Source of the DNA: a bacterium
GTDB taxonomy: Bacteria > Bacillota > Clostridia > Oscillospirales > Ruminococcaceae
Assembly (NCBI GenBank): GCA_004561545.1
Contig: SFVK01000005.1
Span: 1 to 64,000, forward strand
Reading direction: 5' to 3'
Length of the DNA stretch: 64,000 nt
In this document: positions 52,944 through 60,371 of the stretch, in pieces
How positions within the stretch are numbered: position 1 is the stretch's first letter
How the letters are laid out: every line of letters starts with the position of its first letter
Program-made: the position numbers and the translations under genes
Notes under the pieces: model-generated
The model's database searches: none
What the model saw: only the letters and a program-made list of their open reading frames with translations
Told to the model about the DNA's origin: nothing

Positions 52944-52973
52944 ATTTTACCAAAAAAGGGTACCGATAGTAAA
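52944..52973 (-). promoter_or_regulatory. Promoter of nifJ
   Basis: TTTACT (52968-52973), 18-base spacer, TAAAAT (52944-52949) on the minus strand, giving a ~145-base leader. The gap 52788-53266 holds otherwise only short inverted repeats (TTGCACA/TGTGCAA near 52992-53022) and the next promoter. Confidence 0.6.
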
Positions 52974-53120
52974 GCCTATTTGGTTAGAATGTTGCACAAA
53001 AATTTCCGTTTGTTGTGTGCAATTTGACCATTTTGCTCAAACGCGCCGCCCGTTCCCGATTTTGCGGGGCGTTTTTTGGGACTTTAGCACAGTTTTCCCG
53101 CCCTGTGCCGCACAAAATAG

Positions 53121-53154
53121 GGAACAATCCCCACAAAACGGGAAAGATTGTTCC
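53121..53154. promoter_or_regulatory. Perfect inverted repeat upstream of the Nudix operon promoter
   Basis: GGAACAATC (53121-53129) and GATTGTTCC (53146-53154) with a 16-base spacer, ending 19 bases before the -35 box. It could be an operator; no T run follows, so it is not a terminator. Confidence 0.4.
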
Positions 53155-53172
53155 ATCATTTGGCATTGCGGC

Positions 53173-53201
53173 TTGACACCGGCTTTCCGGCGCTTTACAA
53201 T
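53173..53201 (+). promoter_or_regulatory. Promoter of the Nudix-fucosyltransferase-trmO operon
   Basis: TTGACA (53173-53178), 17-base spacer, TACAAT (53196-53201): near-consensus. Confidence 0.85.
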
Positions 53202-53266
53202 GGGAATCAGAACCATCCGCGGCGCTGACTGCCGACAATTTAAATAAGGAAAAGGAGCTGCCCTGT

Positions 53267-53812
53267 ATGCCTCATACCGAAAAAACGCTGGAATCCCGGG
53301 AAATGTTCAATGGCCATGTGATCCGTGTCACGCTGGATAAGGTGGAGCTGGAAAACGGCGGGACCAGTATGCGGGAGATTGTACACCATCACGGCGGCGC
53401 CTGCGTGCTGGCCGTCACCGACGACGACAAGGTGTATCTGGTGCGCCAGTACCGCTACGCGCTGGAGGAGGAGCTGTGGGAGCTGCCCGCCGGCAAGCTG
53501 GAAGCCGGGGAGGACCCCTTCGAGGCCGCCAAGCGGGAGCTGAGCGAGGAGTGCGGCGTCACCGCCGACCGGTTCCTCAACCTGGGCGTGCTCTATCCCA
53601 CCGTGGGCTATGACAGCGAAAAGATTTATATCTGGGCCGCCACCGGCCTGCACGCCGCCGCCCAGCACCTGGACGAGGGGGAGTTCCTGGACGTCACCCT
53701 CATGCCCTTTGAGGAGGTCCTGGACCTGGTGATGACCGACAAAATCCGGGACAGCAAGACGGTGGCCGCCGTGCTGAAATATGCCCTTCTGCGGCAAAAA
53801 GGGGAAGCCTGA
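53267..53812 (+). CDS. Nudix hydrolase, ADP-ribose pyrophosphatase type
   Basis: The 181-residue protein has the Nudix box GKLEAGEDPFEAAKRELSEECGV (key residues G, E, RELxEE, G) after VYLVRQYRYALEEELWELPA, the typical lead-in of NudF/ADP-ribose pyrophosphatases, which give AMP and ribose-5-phosphate. RBS AAAAGGAG before the ATG. The fucosyltransferase gene starts one base after its stop codon. Confidence 0.9.
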   Translation: MPHTEKTLESREMFNGHVIRVTLDKVELENGGTSMREIVHHHGGACVLAVTDDDKVYLVRQYRYALEEELWELPAGKLEAGEDPFEAAKRELSEECGVTADRFLNLGVLYPTVGYDSEKIYIWAATGLHAAAQHLDEGEFLDVTLMPFEEVLDLVMTDKIRDSKTVAAVLKYALLRQKGEA

Positions 53813-53813
53813 G

Positions 53814-54797
53814 ATGGCCGAAAACACCGTCCGCCTGGCGCTGTGCGACCTTGCGCCGGACTGGGACCCAAGGGACAACTATCTGACCCGGGCCATCGCC
53901 CATGCCGGGTGGACCATCGAGTTCTGCGCCTCGCCGCAGGACCGCCCGGATTTTGTGCTCTGCGGCACCTTCGGCCATGACTTTCTCCGCTATGACTGCT
54001 GCCGCATCCAGTTTTCCGGCGAGGACAGCTGGCCCGACCTCAACCTGTATGACTACGCCATGGGCTTTGCGCTGCTGGACTACGACGGGCGGTATCTGCG
54101 GCTGCCGCTCTACGCCATGCGGGACACCTGGGCGCCGGCGCTGGCCAAGCACACCCTGCCCGACGCCGAATTTCTGTCCCGCAAAAAGTTCTGCAACTTT
54201 GTGGTGAGCAACGATTTCTCCACAGAGCGCAACGAATTTTTCGAGGCCCTCAACGCCCACCGCCCGGTGGACAGCGGCGGCGGCTACAAAAACAACATCG
54301 GCGGGCCGGTGGCCGACAAGCTGGCCTTCCAGAAAGCCTATAAGTTTTCCATCGCCTACGAGAACAGCCGCGGCCCCGGCTACTGCACCGAGAAGATTGT
54401 GGACGCCTTTGCGGCGGGTACCGTGCCCATCTACTGGGGCGACCCGCTGGTCAAGCAGGAGTTCAACCCCGACGCCTTCCTGTGCGCCGACGACTACCCC
54501 GACACCGACGCCCTCATCGCCGCCATCGACGCCGTTGACCGGGACCGGGACGCCTATCTGGCGCTGTGCCATGCGCCCATCCTGGCCCCCGGCGGTGGGT
54601 CCCGGGCGCAGCGCTACGTCACGGATGCGCCCTGCGGGCAGTTCCTCTGCGGCATTTTTGCCAAAGGCCCCCACCTGCGCCGCAACCGCAGCTGCTGGGG
54701 AACCATCTATGAGGGGGATTGGAACTATTATCTCCGCCTGGCCGGGGAGGCCCAAAAGCCCAAAACCCTGATGCAGAAACTGTTTGGACGGTCCTGA
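53814..54797 (+). CDS. Glycosyltransferase family 10 (alpha-1,3-fucosyltransferase type)
   Basis: The 327-residue protein has the GT10 donor-binding block YKFSIAYENSRGPGYCTEKI followed by VDAFAAGTVPIYWGDP, with the conserved YxxxxENS, Y..EK and P.Y.G residues (about 180-215). GT10 enzymes move fucose from GDP-fucose to glycans, for example to make Lewis-type structures. No transmembrane segment, so it acts in the cytoplasm, perhaps on a lipid-linked precursor. Sits oddly between two housekeeping genes; no GDP-fucose genes nearby. The sugar specificity is inferred from the family. Confidence 0.85.
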   Translation: MAENTVRLALCDLAPDWDPRDNYLTRAIAHAGWTIEFCASPQDRPDFVLCGTFGHDFLRYDCCRIQFSGEDSWPDLNLYDYAMGFALLDYDGRYLRLPLYAMRDTWAPALAKHTLPDAEFLSRKKFCNFVVSNDFSTERNEFFEALNAHRPVDSGGGYKNNIGGPVADKLAFQKAYKFSIAYENSRGPGYCTEKIVDAFAAGTVPIYWGDPLVKQEFNPDAFLCADDYPDTDALIAAIDAVDRDRDAYLALCHAPILAPGGGSRAQRYVTDAPCGQFLCGIFAKGPHLRRNRSCWGTIYEGDWNYYLRLAGEAQKPKTLMQKLFGRS

Positions 54798-54798
54798 T

Positions 54799-55506
54799 AT
54801 GCCTGAAACCTACACCCTGACCCCCATCGCCCATATCCAGAACGATTTCCCGGAAAAATTCGGCATCCCCCGCCAGAGCGGTCTGGTGGAGGAGCTGCGG
54901 GCCCGCATTGTCTTTGAGCCGGCGTTCCGCAGCGCCGACGCGGTGCGCGGGCTGGAAACCTACAGCCATCTGTGGCTAATCTGGCAGTTTTCCGCCGTGG
55001 TGGACGCCGGGCAGGACGGGGCCAACTGGCGGCCCACGGTGCGCCCGCCCCGGCTGGGGGGCAACACCCGCATGGGGGTGTTTGCCACCCGCAGCCCCTT
55101 CCGGCCCAACGCGCTGGGGCTTTCCTGCGTGCGGCTGGTGGGGCTGGACGCCCATACGCCCCAGGGCCCGGTGCTGACGGTGGCGGGCGCCGACCTGATG
55201 GACGGCACCCCCATCTATGACATCAAGCCCTACCTGCCCTATGTGGACGCCCGCCCCGACGCGGTGGGCGGCTTTACCGATACCACAAAGGACTACGCCC
55301 TGACGGTGCGCTTCCCGCCCGAGTTGCTGGAAAAGGTGCCCGCGTCCCGCCGCGCCGCCCTGGCGGGCGTGCTGCGCAGCGACCCCCGCCCCAGCTACCA
55401 GCACGACCCGGACCGGGTGTACGGCCTGAGCTTTGCCGGGCTGCGCGTCCGCTTTACGGTGGACGGCACAACCCTGACCGTCACCGCCGTGGAACCGGAA
55501 GAATAA
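54799..55506 (+). CDS. trmO: tRNA t6A37 methyltransferase TrmO (TsaA family)
   Basis: The 235-residue protein has the TrmO/UPF0066 start TLTPIAHIQNDFPEKFGIPRQSGLVEE, the SAM-binding core (VRGLETYSHLWLIWQF, TRMGVFATRSPFRPNALGLS) and DGTPIYDIKPYLPYVD. It N6-methylates threonylcarbamoyl-adenosine in some tRNAs. ATG at 54799 overlaps nothing but is one base from the previous stop. Last gene before a terminator. Confidence 0.92.
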   Translation: MPETYTLTPIAHIQNDFPEKFGIPRQSGLVEELRARIVFEPAFRSADAVRGLETYSHLWLIWQFSAVVDAGQDGANWRPTVRPPRLGGNTRMGVFATRSPFRPNALGLSCVRLVGLDAHTPQGPVLTVAGADLMDGTPIYDIKPYLPYVDARPDAVGGFTDTTKDYALTVRFPPELLEKVPASRRAALAGVLRSDPRPSYQHDPDRVYGLSFAGLRVRFTVDGTTLTVTAVEPEE

Positions 55507-55512
55507 AAGAAA

Positions 55513-55546
55513 ACCGCCCTGTCTGTCAAAAGGCAGGGCGGCATTT
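55513..55546. terminator. Terminator between trmO and the esterase
   Basis: CCGCCCTG (55514-55521) and CAGGGCGG (55534-55541) around a 12-base loop, with AAAAGAAAA before and CATTTG after; serves the convergent genes. Confidence 0.75.
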
Positions 55547-55558
55547 GTGTGTCCGGCG

Positions 55559-56302
55559 TTAATTGTCCAGCAGGTAGGGCAGGAAATAGCGGATCTGTTT
55601 TTTCCACCAGGGCCAGTCGTGGTCCACATCGTAGCCCCACAGGTCCACCCAGGCGTGGATGCCCTTGGCGGCCAGCACCTCCCGCATGGCGCGGGTGGTG
55701 TTCAGACATTCGCCCTCCCAGCGGCCCTGGCCCACGCACAGAATGATCTTGCGCTGGTTGTACAGCTCAATGTAGGGGTGGTCGGCGGGCATATTGGGCA
55801 GAAAATCCAGCGGGGAATTGTTGTACACCAGATCGTTGCACCAGCCATTCCAGAAGAACTGGGCGCTGTAACAGCCCGACTGGCCCAGCAGACCGGCGAA
55901 CAGGTCGGGGCGGCGGAAAAACACAATGGCCGCATGGGTGGCCCCCAGGCTGAACCCGGTGACCAGCGGCAGGTAATGGGTGGGGTTCATGCTGTGGATC
56001 AGCGGCACCACCTCGTCCACAATGTAGTGGTAGTACTGCTCCTGCACCCAGGCGCGGTGGGCCGGGTCGCCATAGGTGTCGGACCAGCTCTCGGTGTCCA
56101 CCGTGTCCACGCAGAAGAGCTGAATGCGGCCGCTCTCGATGTAATCGCTGAGGGTATTGGGCATATCAAAGCTCTCCCAGTTGTTGCACATACCGTCCTG
56201 GCAGGGGAAGGCCAGCACCGGCACGCCGTCGTGGCCGTAGACCAGCAGGTGCATCCCCCTTTGCAGGCACTGGCTGTACTGGGCAATGAATTCGCGTTTC
56301 AT
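55559..56302 (-). CDS. Alpha/beta hydrolase of the esterase-D/putative esterase family
   Basis: The 247-residue protein has VPVLAFPCQDG after the first strands, a nucleophile elbow TGFSLGATHA (Ser at about 123), HAGLLGQSG-type core FAGLLGQSGCYSA, and a C-terminal HDWPWWKKQI with the catalytic His. It resembles small feruloyl/acetyl esterases such as EstA. No signal peptide, so it is cytoplasmic. ATG at 56302 is favoured over GTG at 56311, which overlaps the AAAGGGTGG binding site. The substrate is unknown. Confidence 0.8.
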   Translation of the reverse strand: MKREFIAQYSQCLQRGMHLLVYGHDGVPVLAFPCQDGMCNNWESFDMPNTLSDYIESGRIQLFCVDTVDTESWSDTYGDPAHRAWVQEQYYHYIVDEVVPLIHSMNPTHYLPLVTGFSLGATHAAIVFFRRPDLFAGLLGQSGCYSAQFFWNGWCNDLVYNNSPLDFLPNMPADHPYIELYNQRKIILCVGQGRWEGECLNTTRAMREVLAAKGIHAWVDLWGYDVDHDWPWWKKQIRYFLPYLLDN

Positions 56303-56340
56303 GGAAACCACCCTTTCACTTCACACAGATATTGGTCTGA

Positions 56341-57705
56341 TTATACACCGGCCGGTTTTTTTGTGCAATCCCGGATTTTGTCCAGGTCCTGTCTGCGGGT
56401 CAGGAAATAGCAGGGGACCTCGATGCAGAGCATGACGGTCCAGCCGATGGCGCAGGCAAAGGAGATGCCGTAGATGCCGTACCGGGGCGCCAGCAGGCAG
56501 GTGAAAATCACCCGCAGCGACGTCTGGGTGAAGGTGCCCAGCAGCGTCATGGACATCCGCCCCATGCCGCGGTAATAGCCCTGGAAGCCGTTGGTCATGG
56601 CGGGCAGCAGATAGAACACCGCCATGGTGCCCAGATACTGGCTGGCCAGCGCCACCACCCGGGCGGCGCCCTCGCCGGTGACGAACAGGGCGGCCAGCGG
56701 CGTTTTGAACAGCCCCACCAGGGTGCCGATCACCACCCAGTAGCAAAACTCCATGCCCAGCCCCACCGCAAAGCCGCGGGAAATGCGCTCCCGTTTTCCC
56801 GCGCCGCGGTTCTGGGCCAGATAGGTGGTGATGGCCTGGGCGATGCTCTGTTCGGGGGTGAAGGCGAAATCATCGATGCGGGTCACGGCGTTGAAGGCCG
56901 CGATAACCTCCACGCCCAGGGCGTTGACCCGGCCCTGGATGAGCACCTTGCCGATGGGCTGCACCGCCTGCTGCAGGGCGGTGACCCCGCCGTAGCGCAG
57001 CGTGCGGCCCAGCAGGGCGCGGTCAATGCGCCATTCCGCCCGGCGGGGGCAGAGCTCCGGCGTTCTGCGCACCAGCCAGCACCCGGCCAGCGCGGCGCTG
57101 ACCGCCTCGGCCACCACGGTGGTGACGGCGGAACAGACAATGCCAAAGCCCAGCCCGCCGATGAAGATGAGGTCCAGCACGGCGTTGAGCACCGAGGAGA
57201 ACATCAGAAAGCGCAGCGGGGTTTTGGCGTCCCCCACGCTCTTGAAGCCGGCGGCCAGGGCGTTGTAAAAGCAGGTGAAGGGCGCGCCCGCAAAGGTGAT
57301 GCGCAGATAGACGGCGGTGATGCCGAAAATCTCCTGCGGCACGGCCAGCGCCCGCAAAATGAGCGGCGTGAACGCCATCCCGGCCCCCGCCAGCAGTGTG
57401 CAGAAGCCCAGGCCGAAAAGGACGGTGGTGGCCAGCTCCCGGCGCAGGCGCGGGGTGTCCTTTGCGCCAAAAAACTCGCTCATCAGCACCCCGGCGCCCA
57501 GGCAGATGCCGGTGATGCCCAGAATGACCAGGTTCATCACCGGCCCGGCCACGCCCTCTGCCGCCAGCGCGTCCTTGCCGATGAACCGCCCCGCAATGAT
57601 GGAATCCACCGCGTTGTAGGCCAGCTGGAACCAGTTGCCCAGCATCAGCGGCAGCGCGTAGCGCCAGATGTGGCCCGCCGGGGCGCCCCGGGTCATGTCA
57701 CGCAT
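56341..57705 (-). CDS. MATE-family efflux transporter
   Basis: The 454-residue membrane protein has twelve helices in two similar halves, beginning PLMLGNWFQLAYNAVDSIIAGRFIG (the MATE start) and with RINVTRIDDFAFTPEQSIAQ-like AFNAVTRIDDFAFTPEQSIAQAITTYLAQN in the second half. It exports drugs or metabolites with Na+ or H+. ATG at 57705 overlaps the previous gene by eight bases, so it is translated with the glycosyltransferase genes. Substrate not known. Confidence 0.9.
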   Translation of the reverse strand: MRDMTRGAPAGHIWRYALPLMLGNWFQLAYNAVDSIIAGRFIGKDALAAEGVAGPVMNLVILGITGICLGAGVLMSEFFGAKDTPRLRRELATTVLFGLGFCTLLAGAGMAFTPLILRALAVPQEIFGITAVYLRITFAGAPFTCFYNALAAGFKSVGDAKTPLRFLMFSSVLNAVLDLIFIGGLGFGIVCSAVTTVVAEAVSAALAGCWLVRRTPELCPRRAEWRIDRALLGRTLRYGGVTALQQAVQPIGKVLIQGRVNALGVEVIAAFNAVTRIDDFAFTPEQSIAQAITTYLAQNRGAGKRERISRGFAVGLGMEFCYWVVIGTLVGLFKTPLAALFVTGEGAARVVALASQYLGTMAVFYLLPAMTNGFQGYYRGMGRMSMTLLGTFTQTSLRVIFTCLLAPRYGIYGISFACAIGWTVMLCIEVPCYFLTRRQDLDKIRDCTKKPAGV

Positions 57706-58672
57706 GGGGCGCCTTTCCGCCGCGGCGGGCATCCCGGTCCTGTTCGGTTTCCCGGGTCAGATAGATGGGGCGGTGCTTGACTTCCAGATAGGTCTTGGCC
57801 AGATACTCCCCCACAATGCCCAGGCAGAACAGCTGCACGCCGCTGCACAGCAGGATGATGCAGACCAGACTGGGCCACCCGGCGGTGGGATCGCCGAAGA
57901 GCAGCGCCCGCACCACCACAAAAAGGATGCCGATGAAGGCCGCCACACAGAAGATGACGCCGGCCGCCGCCGCCACCAGCAGCGGCGTGGTGGAAAAGCC
58001 CACAATGCCCTCGATGGAGTATTTGAAGAGGCTCCAGAAATTCCACTTGGTCTGGCCGGCCACCCGCTCCACGTTCTCGTAGTCAAACCACTTGGTGGAA
58101 AAGCCCACCCAGCTGAAAATGCCCTTGGAGAAGCGGTTGTACTCCGCCATGTCCAGCACGGCGTCCACCATGCGGCGGCTCATCAGGCGGAAATCCCGGG
58201 CGCCGTCCACAATCTCGGTGTCCGACATTTTGTTGATGATGCGGTAGAACAGCCGGGCAAACCAGCTGCGCAGCCGGGGCTCCCCCTTGCGGGTGGTGCG
58301 CCGGGTGGCGGCGCAGTCATAGTCCCCGGTGAGCAGGGCGTCCAGCATTTCGGGCAGCAGGGCGGGCGGGTCCTGCAGGTCGGCGTCCATGGTGGCCACA
58401 TAGTCACCCCGGGCCGCCTGAAGCCCCGCGTAGATGCCCGCCTCCTTGCCGAAATTGCGGCTGAAGGAGACATACCGCACCCGGGGGTCGGCGTCGTGCA
58501 GCTCCCGCGCCACCCGCAGGGTGCCGTCTTTGGAGCCGTCGTCCACAAAGATAAACTCAAAATCCGCGCCGTGGCTCGCCTTCATTGCGGCGGCCACGCG
58601 GCTGGCTTCCCTGTAAAAGAGGGGCATGGCCTCCTCCTCGTTGTAACAGGGGACAATCAGACTGATAAGCAT
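57698..58672 (-). CDS. Family 2 glycosyltransferase, GtrB/polyprenyl-phosphate type
   Basis: The 324-residue protein has the GT2 start LISLIVPCYNEEEAMPLFY, FIFVDDGSKDGTL, FSRNFGKEAGIYAGLQAARGD and the metal-binding MDADLQDPPALLPEM, plus two C-terminal helices (about 230-255 and 265-290). Such enzymes put a sugar (glucose, mannose) on undecaprenyl phosphate in the membrane. The next gene upstream in the operon is a GtrII-like transferase that could use that donor. A flippase GtrA is not seen. Confidence 0.92.
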   Translation of the reverse strand: MLISLIVPCYNEEEAMPLFYREASRVAAAMKASHGADFEFIFVDDGSKDGTLRVARELHDADPRVRYVSFSRNFGKEAGIYAGLQAARGDYVATMDADLQDPPALLPEMLDALLTGDYDCAATRRTTRKGEPRLRSWFARLFYRIINKMSDTEIVDGARDFRLMSRRMVDAVLDMAEYNRFSKGIFSWVGFSTKWFDYENVERVAGQTKWNFWSLFKYSIEGIVGFSTTPLLVAAAAGVIFCVAAFIGILFVVVRALLFGDPTAGWPSLVCIILLCSGVQLFCLGIVGEYLAKTYLEVKHRPIYLTRETEQDRDARRGGKAPHA

Positions 58673-58706
58673 GGGGGTTCCCCTTTCCCGTTTGGTGATT
58701 CAACCA

Positions 58707-60365
58707 TCAGAAGTTGACCAGTATGTAACCGTCCTGCACCGTCACCCCGGGCTCCAGCGTCTCGGCCAGCGCGCTGGCCTCGGCCTGCTGATCGGGGGTC
58801 ACGGCGGTGCAGGGGCGGCCGATGTACTCCATCAGAAGATACATCTGTTCCTTGCCGCCAAAGGCGTCCTGCGCCCAGTTGATGACCAGTGTCTGGGGGT
58901 TCTCGTAGCGGTACAGCTCGCCCTGCGGCCCGCCCAGCACGGCGGCAATCAGGTAAGCTGCCTTGTAGGCGGGGTTGGACGGGGGGATGACCAGCCGCTG
59001 CGCCAGCTCGGGGGGGAGCGTTACCTCCCCCGCAAAGGCCACCGGCAGGGTTCCGCCGGGGTCCAAAGCGTCCAGCCGGGCGGCGGTGCCGGTGAGGATG
59101 TCCGCCTCATACTGCCAGCGGTCCCGGTTGAAGCGCAGCGTGCCGGTGAGCGAGACAAGCTCCACCGCCAGCACCGCCGCCGCGCACACCGCCGCACCCC
59201 GCTGCCGGACGCGGCGGGGGGATGCCAGCGCGGGGTCCAGCCACAGCCAGAGCACAAAGGGCACAAACACCGCAAAGCACTGGGTGGTGCGGGCCATCTG
59301 CGCCCCGGTGCCCTGCAAAAGCCCCAGCGAAAACTGGGCCAGCAGCAGCCCCGCCGCAAACAGCGTCTTGCCGTTGCCGCAGTGGCGGCGCGCCGCCCAC
59401 ACCACCAGCCCCAGGCAGGCCGCCGCCAGCAGCGCCAGCGCGGGCACCCCGAAGGCGGTGGCCACATAGTTGGTCAGCCATTCCCGCAGCGGGATGATCA
59501 GCGCGTCCCGCAAACTGTCCCGCCGGAACCAGAAGATGGTTTTGGAGGCGGTGCCGTTTTCCCCCGTCACGCCGCAGACGGCGCACAGGGCGGCGGTCAG
59601 CCCCTTGCGGACCACCAGCCCCGCCGCCAGCGGCCACAGCCCCCGCACGGCGGCGCACAGGGCCTGCCCGGCGCTGCGGGTGTAGGGGTCCCGGGCGGCG
59701 GCGTCCAGCAGCAGGGCGGCAAAGATCAGCGTCAGCCAGACCGGGGCAAAGGACTCATAGAGCCCCAAAGCGAAGGCCAGCAGCACCGCCGCCCCCGCCG
59801 CGCCGGGCAGCCCCTGGCGCCAGCCGCCCAGAAGGTGGGGCAGCGCCAGGGCCAGCGCCCCGGCGCAGAGCAGAAAGCCCAGCCCCACGCCGCACTGGTT
59901 GGAGTAGATGAGGATTTCGCCGTGGTAGGGCCAGACCAGCAGCCCCCCGGCCAGAACCAGCGCCCCGGCCCGGTGGGCGGGGCGGCGGGCTGCGGTGAAA
60001 AACCCCGCCGCCAGCACAACGCCCGCCCCCAGCAGGCTGAGGGCAAAAAAGAACTCCGGCCAGAAGCGCTGGCAGGTCATGATGCCGGTCAGCGCCTGAA
60101 GCAGCCAGACGGTGAACCGGCCCTGCCGCAAAAACTCCCCGCCCTGCTGGTAGGTTGCAATGGCCAGGTCGTCCATGTCCACGGCGGGGACGGCCATCGC
60201 CGCGCCGTAGCCCAGGGCGGCCAGCGCCGCCAGCCCCGCCCACAGCCAGGGGCTGCGGGCCAGCGCGGCCAGGCTGCGGCAAAACAGCCCCGAAACAGGC
60301 AAAGCCCCCGCGGGGGCGGAGGCTTGCCGGGTGGAAATGGAATTGTCCAGAACTGTCTGTGCCAT
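58707..60365 (-). CDS. GtrII-like membrane glucosyltransferase
   Basis: The 552-residue protein has about ten to twelve helices and, after the first, the external motif VDMDDLAIATYQQGG with an acidic pair typical of GT-C enzymes, followed by RFTVWLLQALTG. The arrangement matches the GtrII/serotype-conversion transferase family, which uses lipid-linked sugar on the outer face. Starts six bases after the leuS stop, so it is read from the leuS operon. The acceptor (wall polymer or teichoic-type glycan) is a guess. Confidence 0.75.
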   Translation of the reverse strand: MAQTVLDNSISTRQASAPAGALPVSGLFCRSLAALARSPWLWAGLAALAALGYGAAMAVPAVDMDDLAIATYQQGGEFLRQGRFTVWLLQALTGIMTCQRFWPEFFFALSLLGAGVVLAAGFFTAARRPAHRAGALVLAGGLLVWPYHGEILIYSNQCGVGLGFLLCAGALALALPHLLGGWRQGLPGAAGAAVLLAFALGLYESFAPVWLTLIFAALLLDAAARDPYTRSAGQALCAAVRGLWPLAAGLVVRKGLTAALCAVCGVTGENGTASKTIFWFRRDSLRDALIIPLREWLTNYVATAFGVPALALLAAACLGLVVWAARRHCGNGKTLFAAGLLLAQFSLGLLQGTGAQMARTTQCFAVFVPFVLWLWLDPALASPRRVRQRGAAVCAAAVLAVELVSLTGTLRFNRDRWQYEADILTGTAARLDALDPGGTLPVAFAGEVTLPPELAQRLVIPPSNPAYKAAYLIAAVLGGPQGELYRYENPQTLVINWAQDAFGGKEQMYLLMEYIGRPCTAVTPDQQAEASALAETLEPGVTVQDGYILVNF

Positions 60366-60371
60366 AGAAGA

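Noticed and set aside
52992..53022. TTGCACA/TGTGCAA repeat upstream of nifJ as a Rex (NADH) operator
   Set aside because: The half-sites do not match TTGTGAAAT-type Rex sites and the spacing is too long; left as an unexplained inverted repeat.
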